A stretch of DNA of 64,000 nucleotides. Origin: a virus. The translations under genes were made by a program, and so were the position numbers. The notes beneath the pieces are model-generated. The model was not told the origin of the DNA, did not search any database, and saw nothing but the letters and a program-made list of their open reading frames with translations. Positions 60,203 through 64,000 of this stretch are shown here, piece by piece (within the stretch, counting starts at the first letter, position 1; each line of letters begins with the position of its first letter). The stretch is taken from positions 51,536 through 115,535 of the IMG/VR virus record IMGVR_UViG_3300025098_000018. One strand, 5' to 3'.

Positions 60203-61132
60203 TTAAGCGCTAGTAATTCCAGCGTCAGCTGCAGAAGCGCCTGTGACTGCCCAAACGCTAGTGCCATCGTATCTAAGTATCATATAGTCACCTGCAACAG
60301 CAGCTGCAGCAAATGTAACTTTTGTGTCTGTTGCAGCAAAAGGTGTATGACCATCAGTTGCAACTGTACCACCTACAAATGTTGCATCAAAAGTACCTTT
60401 TGTATTCGTATTGTCAACAGGCAAAATAATATCAATAGTATTTGCTGCAGTAGCACTCATCATGTAACGAAGCTCAACTCCAGAAGCGTCAGAATCTCTT
60501 GTATCAACTCCGTCGGCAAATCCTGTAATTGTTGGTGTATTTGTAAAAGTAGGCATAGTTATTGTGCCGTTGTTGGAAACTCCTACAGAGTTAGCTTCTA
60601 TTGTCAAACTGGCACCTGCATCTGTCTGTGTAAAAGTCACATCAGACATAGCTGTAAGTACATTATTTGCTCCTACGCCGGTTAATGTGTTGTTTAAATG
60701 ATCTATAGCTTGTGTTGCATTTGGTGCTGCTCCTATTTCTAGTCCAAAAGAACCGTCTGCTTGCAAAACTCCATTTGCAGCGCCACCAGCATCAGCAACA
60801 GCTGTCAATACAAATGTTCTACCAAAGACATTATTAAATGAAAATTTATCTCCTACTGTTAGTATACCAGCATTAGCTCCATTTAAGTGAATTTTTCCAG
60901 AAGTTTTTCTTCCAGCAAAGTTTGGTAATGTAATAGTACTTCCTTGACTTTGTGCTGGAATTAGATATTCTCTTCCACTGTCCGCTTTAGCGGGACTTTG
61001 TAAAGCTGCTGCATCTCCAAGCGCTGTAACTTTTTTTCTTGTATTAGTAATGACGCCTTGCAAATTAATTTCAGAGCCGCCAGACTTTTTACTAATTAAA
61101 CCTTTTGACAAGGTATATTCTAAACTTGGCAT
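60203..61132 (-). CDS. Virion-type beta protein, paralogue of the next gene
   Basis: 309 residues. The N-terminus LEYTLSKGLISKKSGGSEINLQG and C-terminus YMILRYDGTSVWAVTGASAADAGI match the 167-residue protein at 61155 (VEYTAEKGLVQKSG..., VELFSDGTKWFVRGQSAAVAGL). Between them sits an extra domain (about 85-200) with FSFNNVFGRTFVLTAV, ATQAIDHLNNTLTG and a Thr/Asn-rich strand region resembling the inserted repeats of sheath homologue 2. It is probably a capsid decoration or fibre-type structural protein. The upstream gap has AGGAG. Confidence 0.65.
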   Translation of the reverse strand: MPSLEYTLSKGLISKKSGGSEINLQGVITNTRKKVTALGDAAALQSPAKADSGREYLIPAQSQGSTITLPNFAGRKTSGKIHLNGANAGILTVGDKFSFNNVFGRTFVLTAVADAGGAANGVLQADGSFGLEIGAAPNATQAIDHLNNTLTGVGANNVLTAMSDVTFTQTDAGASLTIEANSVGVSNNGTITMPTFTNTPTITGFADGVDTRDSDASGVELRYMMSATAANTIDIILPVDNTNTKGTFDATFVGGTVATDGHTPFAATDTKVTFAAAAVAGDYMILRYDGTSVWAVTGASAADAGITSA

Positions 61133-61154
61133 TATATATCTCCTTTATTATTTA

Positions 61155-61658
61155 TTATGCGCCGACAAATGCTAAACCAGCTACTGCAGCTGACTGACCT
61201 CTTACAAACCATTTTGTTCCATCTGAAAATAATTCAACTGTATCACCAGCTAAAGATCCGGCATTTTGGTCAAATGTAATATCTTCATCGCCAGCAGCTG
61301 CTGTATCAACGCCGTCTGTTGCAACAATATGACCAACAAAGTCATCGTCAGCGTGCCCTACTGATATTGTTACATCCGATGCAGCTGCATTTCCTGCTTG
61401 TACTAAGATAAACTTATAACATGTACCTTCATCGCCTGTTCCGTTTAGTCTTGGTAATGCTATATCATATGCTGCTCCAGCTTGAGAAGCTGTAACTAAT
61501 ATGGTCTTTCCAGAATCTGCTACAGTTAATGATGTAGCTCCGCTTACTGATTTAATTCCTGAACGATGACCAAATAATTGTCCCTGTAAGTCAAGGCTTG
61601 CTGTTGTTCCTGATTTTTGTACTAAGCCTTTTTCGGCTGTATATTCTACTACTGGCAT
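61155..61658 (-). CDS. Virion-type beta protein with structured leader
   Basis: 167 residues, Ala/Gly/Thr-rich, no Cys-rich or catalytic motif. VEYTAEKGLVQKSGTTASLDLQGQ, TVADSGKTILVTASQ, DIALPRLNG, VELFSDGTKWFVRGQ. It has the composition of an abundant virion decoration or tail-fibre-type subunit. ATG 61658 follows a very strong site (AAAGGAGG). It has its own early-type promoter (61744-61773) and a leader with RNA structure, both unusual for a structural gene. The paralogue follows 22 bases later and probably shares its message down to the terminator at 59800. Confidence 0.7.
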   Translation of the reverse strand: MPVVEYTAEKGLVQKSGTTASLDLQGQLFGHRSGIKSVSGATSLTVADSGKTILVTASQAGAAYDIALPRLNGTGDEGTCYKFILVQAGNAAASDVTISVGHADDDFVGHIVATDGVDTAAAGDEDITFDQNAGSLAGDTVELFSDGTKWFVRGQSAAVAGLAFVGA

Positions 61659-61737
61659 AACTTCCTCCTTTTAGGATAAACTTGTCCGCATGATTCCGAT
61701 GCACTGGCGGGGTCAGCTGTTATGTTCGCATCGGGCC
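61659..61737 (-). promoter_or_regulatory. GC-rich structured leader with possible pseudoknot and ribosome-site hairpin
   Basis: From the predicted start (about 61737) the message reads a 7-bp stem CCGATGC/GCATCGG (61734-61728 with 61702-61696). The loop contains CCGC, able to pair with GCGG six bases after the stem. Next, TCCT pairs with AGGA of the ribosome binding site over an AAA loop; an upstream GGA could compete for TCC. The element is far richer in GC than its surroundings. No known riboswitch class was recognised. Confidence 0.5.
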
Positions 61738-61743
61738 TATCTC

Positions 61744-61773
61744 TATATATTATTTAATTGCTGTTTTTACACA
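61744..61773 (-). promoter_or_regulatory. Phage-type promoter for the virion-type gene (TGTAAA-N16-TATATA)
   Basis: TGTGTAAA (61773-61766), 16 bases, TATATA (61749-61744). The -10 differs from TATAAT in one or two positions. It overlaps the last codons of the kinase-like gene. The transcript would begin just before the GC-rich hairpin. Confidence 0.6.
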
Positions 61774-62555
61774 TCTAACATTACAAATTTATATCTATTA
61801 CTTCCAATAACCTTTAAACCAACGTTATCTGGCTTAACTTCTTTGCTAAATTTAATTACTTCTTCACAAAAATTATCAAGCATGTCAGGAGGACTAGCAG
61901 GCACTTTTATATGTGCATAGTCTTCAGTCTCCTGTCCAAACGCTAACTCATAATACTTTATAAGCTTTTCTTTAAGAAATGTTTTAAATTCAGACAAAGA
62001 TCCACTATATCCAAACTGGGATTTTAAATTATTAAAAACTTTATCATCAGAAAATGGCACAAAGTTTGTTGTAAACAAGGGTATTAATCTTTCGACTATA
62101 ATAAAATAGTCTATAGAATTATTAAACAAACTAGGAATATTCCCTTTAACATTATATAGCTCTCCAAAAAGATGAGGATGTCTAAGCATCATTTCTTTTT
62201 CTTTTCTAGTTTCAGCAATATTTCCATCTAGCTCTTCACCAGGAATAACTAACTTAAAAATCAAGTTTGGTGCCTGATTGTGCGTAAATACAATTCTTCC
62301 AGATCCTTTTGCAAAGTATTTAAATCCAGAACTTAATATGCTTTCATACACTTTTTGAAAAAAAGTATCTTCACACACTCCAGTATCTATAAGTTGATTG
62401 AGTTCTCGTTCTTCTTCTATGTAAGCTTCTTCTAAGAGATAACCGTCTTCATCTTTAACAAGCAGACTGTTTATAAACATCATTGATACTTGTTGGTTTT
62501 TTTGTATGTTTTCTCTTAACAGATAATTTGCAATGTAATTTTTTATTAATGGCAT
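61767..62555 (-). CDS. Protein kinase-like phage protein with altered catalytic loop
   Basis: 262 residues. N-lobe features: glycine loop KGSGRIVF (83-90), K101 in LIFKLVI, E115/E118 in AETRKEKEMM, hinge IIVERLIP (152-159). Where the catalytic loop should be it reads KEVKPDNVGL (238-247), keeping K-P-D-N but with Glu in the place of the catalytic Asp, and the protein stops right after VMLDV, the DFG position. The C-lobe is thus minimal. Proteins with this outline are found in many large phages; whether they phosphorylate anything is not known to me. It follows the Cys/Asp-repeat gene. Confidence 0.6.
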   Translation of the reverse strand: MPLIKNYIANYLLRENIQKNQQVSMMFINSLLVKDEDGYLLEEAYIEEERELNQLIDTGVCEDTFFQKVYESILSSGFKYFAKGSGRIVFTHNQAPNLIFKLVIPGEELDGNIAETRKEKEMMLRHPHLFGELYNVKGNIPSLFNNSIDYFIIVERLIPLFTTNFVPFSDDKVFNNLKSQFGYSGSLSEFKTFLKEKLIKYYELAFGQETEDYAHIKVPASPPDMLDNFCEEVIKFSKEVKPDNVGLKVIGSNRYKFVMLDV

Positions 62556-62612
62556 ATATTCTCGCTTTTTAATTAACTATTAATTTAATTAACTATCAAA
62601 GCTAAGAATATA

Positions 62613-62924
62613 TTACTCAGAATCTGCAGCCGGCTGGTCATCGCAACAGTCAGCATCATCGTCATCGCAACAGTCAGCATCATCGTCATCGCAACAGTCA
62701 TCTGTTTCTCCCATGCTTAATGATGCCTCAGCCTCCTCAGGGCTTGCGTCGGCAGCGGCCGCCTCTGCTGCTTGTCTCTCTTGCTCCTCTCGAGGTACAA
62801 GCTTATCAATAGCTTCTTGCAATGTTGATGCATCTTGCAGTGAATAAGCACCTCGTCTCTGCGCTACTTGTACTGCAGAAAGTAGAATATTGATAGATTG
62901 TACTTGTTCAGGTGATAATTGCAT
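62613..62924 (-). CDS. Small protein with Cys/Asp-rich C-terminal repeats
   Basis: 103 residues. The N-terminal 55 residues are helical (LSPEQVQSINILLSAVQVAQ, then GAYSLQDASTLQEAIDKL). An Ala/Glu-rich linker is followed by about 25 residues with three DDCCDD-type blocks (TDDCCDDDDADCCDDDDADCC), so six Cys in a strongly acidic tail. Such a tail could bind divalent metal; no family with this tail is known to me. The N-terminal part resembles a common small phage virion-neighbour protein. ATG 62924 is preceded by AAAGG. Confidence 0.7.
   Translation of the reverse strand: MQLSPEQVQSINILLSAVQVAQRRGAYSLQDASTLQEAIDKLVPREEQERQAAEAAAADASPEEAEASLSMGETDDCCDDDDADCCDDDDADCCDDQPAADSE
62638..62700. repeat. 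Tandem 24-bp repeats coding the Cys/Asp tail
   Basis: A 24-bp unit (TCATCGCAACAGTCAGCATC plus ATCG) occurs at 62638-62661 and 62662-62685 exactly, then in part from 62686. It encodes DDDDADCC. The identity suggests recent slippage expansion. Confidence 0.85.
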
Positions 62925-62982
62925 AAATTCGTGTCCTTTCGATTTTGTTTTCGATATTTATCGCTTGATTAAACGTGTCTAT

Positions 62983-63012
62983 ATAATAAACACAATATGC
63001 AATTTGTACAAC
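62983..63012 (-). promoter_or_regulatory. Weak candidate promoter for the Cys/Asp-repeat gene
   Basis: GTTGTACA (63012-63005), 16 bases, TATTAT (62988-62983): one mismatch in the TGTAAA core and one in the -10, at the standard spacing. A late-like GATAAATA follows (62961-62954). Nothing else is visible in the 62925-63017 gap. Confidence 0.3.
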
Positions 63013-63017
63013 TTTTT

Positions 63018-63239
63018 TTATCTTCTTCTTTTAGCAGCTGCTAATCTTCTTCTTTTAGCCTCTGTTAGTCTTTGTCTTCTTTGAAATCTTGTGTATTCTT
63101 CGCGAATAATTCTATTTAAAAGTTGAGGAGTTACAGCGATTGGCCTTTCAGCTGTGCCTTCTTGAAGTCTTTTTTGTCTTCTAACGTTTCTCATCTCTTG
63201 AATAATCATTTTTCTTAATGTATTCTCAGTAATTCTCAT
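63018..63239 (-). CDS. Arg-rich small protein with MRITENTLRKMIIQEM leader
   Basis: 73 residues with 20 or more Arg/Lys. The N-terminal MRITENTLRKMIIQEM is a short amphipathic peptide of a kind that I have seen at the start of several marine phage proteins; the same type begins the 4009 and 25021 products. A second similar helix, TPQLLNRIIREEYTRFQRR, follows, and the protein ends AAAKRRR. A DNA-binding or prohead-packaged protein is likely by composition; no catalytic motif. Confidence 0.7.
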   Translation of the reverse strand: MRITENTLRKMIIQEMRNVRRQKRLQEGTAERPIAVTPQLLNRIIREEYTRFQRRQRLTEAKRRRLAAAKRRR

Positions 63240-63284
63240 ATGTTTATTTCCTTTATTGTTTAAATATAAATATTATTTAATTTG

Positions 63285-63554
63285 CTAACTTACAGACTTT
63301 TGTATTTTTTTTTCTTCTAAAAGCAATGATAACTGAGTATCAATTCTAGTAAGTTTAAGATCCATCTTCATTAAAGTTTCTTGCACTTTTACAATAGCTT
63401 CATCTTGAACTTTTATTTTTTCTTCTAGATTTTCAACTTTGTTTTGCAATACTGAAATTGTACTACTTGTATGTTTTTGTTCTTTATGCCATGTCCAAAA
63501 AAGACCCATTAAACCAATAATGCTACCTAAAGAAAGAACTAAATTTGGTTCCAT
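63285..63554 (-). CDS. Membrane-anchored coiled-coil protein (possible holin/spanin)
   Basis: 89 residues. A single N-terminal membrane segment (LVLSLGSIIGLMGLFWTW, residues 5-22) is followed by a long coiled coil (VLQNKVENLEEKIKVQDEAIVKV...). This is the size and layout of small phage lysis or membrane proteins, but no family signature is present. It precedes (in transcription, follows) another TM/coiled-coil gene, supporting a lysis pair; inference only. Confidence 0.6.
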   Translation of the reverse strand: MEPNLVLSLGSIIGLMGLFWTWHKEQKHTSSTISVLQNKVENLEEKIKVQDEAIVKVQETLMKMDLKLTRIDTQLSLLLEEKKIQKSVS

Positions 63555-63601
63555 TAATATTCTCCTAAAACTATAAAATTAATTATACTAAATAAGCTCA
63601 A

Positions 63602-63979
63602 TTATTTTGCCAATGAGTATATTGAAAATGCGCTTAAGCCTAAAACGACAGTCCCAGAAATTATTTTTGTCCAAAACAGCTCGCTGTTTAGACTTTTTAT
63701 TTTGTCATCTCTGCTTACAATTACAATTTTCTGGCTGTCTATTTGTTTTATAAGATCTTTATTTAAACTTCTACAAAAAACATCTTTTTCTACTAAAAGT
63801 TTATCGCAAAAAGACCTTTCTTTTTGCTTTACTCTCTCTACTTCTTTGTCTAAATTGTCTAATATTCTTTTCATATCAGCAAAGTCTGGTTTTTTTAACA
63901 TATAACCAGATATTGGCGCTGGAACCATTGAATGAAGAAGCCAGACTTTAACTTCAGCATCTCCTAGCTTTATTTTCAT
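63602..63979 (-). CDS. Coiled-coil protein with C-terminal membrane helix (possible spanin-like); start uncertain
   Basis: 125 residues from ATG 63979. VPAPISGYMLKKPDFADM (19-36) resembles the short APxxGYLL motif of phage lysis-region proteins, followed by a charged coiled coil and a C-terminal membrane helix (IISGTVVLGLSAFSIYSL). No Shine-Dalgarno sequence precedes ATG 63979 and the frame stays open to the window edge at 64000, so the real start may lie outside. The role is uncertain. Confidence 0.5.
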   Translation of the reverse strand: MKIKLGDAEVKVWLLHSMVPAPISGYMLKKPDFADMKRILDNLDKEVERVKQKERSFCDKLLVEKDVFCRSLNKDLIKQIDSQKIVIVSRDDKIKSLNSELFWTKIISGTVVLGLSAFSIYSLAK

Positions 63980-64000
63980 TTCTACAGGTTCCCATTCAAT

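Noticed and set aside
61687-61740. GC-rich leader as a tRNA or a hammerhead ribozyme
   Set aside because: No T-arm or acceptor pairing and no CTGATGA/GAAA core on either strand.
62638-62700. Tandem repeats considered as a CRISPR array
   Set aside because: No spacers; units are contiguous and in frame with the protein.
63267-63296. TCTGTAAG-N16-TATTTA before the Arg-rich gene
   Set aside because: One mismatch in TGTAAA and two in TATAAT; not above chance in this AT-rich stretch.

Overview
The window is part of the genome of a large, AT-rich tailed phage with a contractile tail (myovirus morphology). The sequence shows T4-style neck proteins, tail sheath, gp19-like tail tube, tape measures, a zinc-ribbon gp26-like tail protein and LysM-type and hub baseplate proteins. 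The host cannot be named. Strong Shine-Dalgarno sequences, a T7-type amidase and membrane/coiled-coil lysis candidates fit a Gram-negative, probably aquatic bacterium; that is inference. Almost every gene lies on the minus strand in tightly coupled order. Only a truncated gene at the left edge and one 552-codon gene lie on the plus strand. No tRNA, CRISPR array or insertion sequence was seen, and no stretch of more than 300 bases lacks a gene.

Read in the direction of minus-strand transcription (right to left): 64.0-61.7 kb holds two membrane/coiled-coil proteins (possible lysis functions), an Arg-rich small protein, a Cys/Asp-repeat protein and a kinase-like protein. 61.7-59.8 kb holds two paralogous virion-type proteins and a KKVAEP-repeat protein. 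59.7-56.3 kb is the neck (gp13-, gp14- and gp15-like). 56.3-43.9 kb carries three tail sheath homologues and the tail tube, split by a terminator. 43.9-39.1 kb has a gp26-like protein overlapping a small ORF across a run of seven T (possible programmed frameshift), then the first of two paralogous tape measures. 39.0-27.1 kb has the second tape measure and the baseplate.

27.0-20.0 kb is the replication module: a minimal family A polymerase, a protein resembling an HD phosphohydrolase that has lost its metal ligands, a gp32-like SSB, RecA, a 5'-3' exonuclease, a DnaB-type helicase and a trimeric dUTPase. 20-10 kb is nucleotide metabolism (NrdA, NrdB, thioredoxin-like protein, two ThyX homologues, dimeric-type dUTPase, an NTP-PPase-like/HAD nucleotidase fusion, a deoxyribosyltransferase-like protein) plus ClpP and an amidase endolysin. 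10-4 kb is accessory: SH3-like small proteins, a sugar epimerase, a zinc-finger PD-(D/E)XK nuclease and a TadG-like von Willebrand A protein. 3.9-0.3 kb encodes a bacterial-type DNA polymerase III alpha subunit.

Beyond the genes, seven intergenic or gene-edge sites share one promoter architecture, TGTAAA, exactly 16 bases, then TATAAT or a close variant. They lie in front of the polymerase genes, SSB, one ThyX, ClpP, a small conserved gene and one virion gene. The last has a GC-rich leader with a hairpin, a possible pseudoknot and a hairpin over its ribosome binding site. A T4-like late promoter sequence precedes the tail tube gene. These regulatory elements, the possible frameshift, the triplicated sheath and duplicated tape measure, and several proteins with altered catalytic residues are the points most worth a second look.
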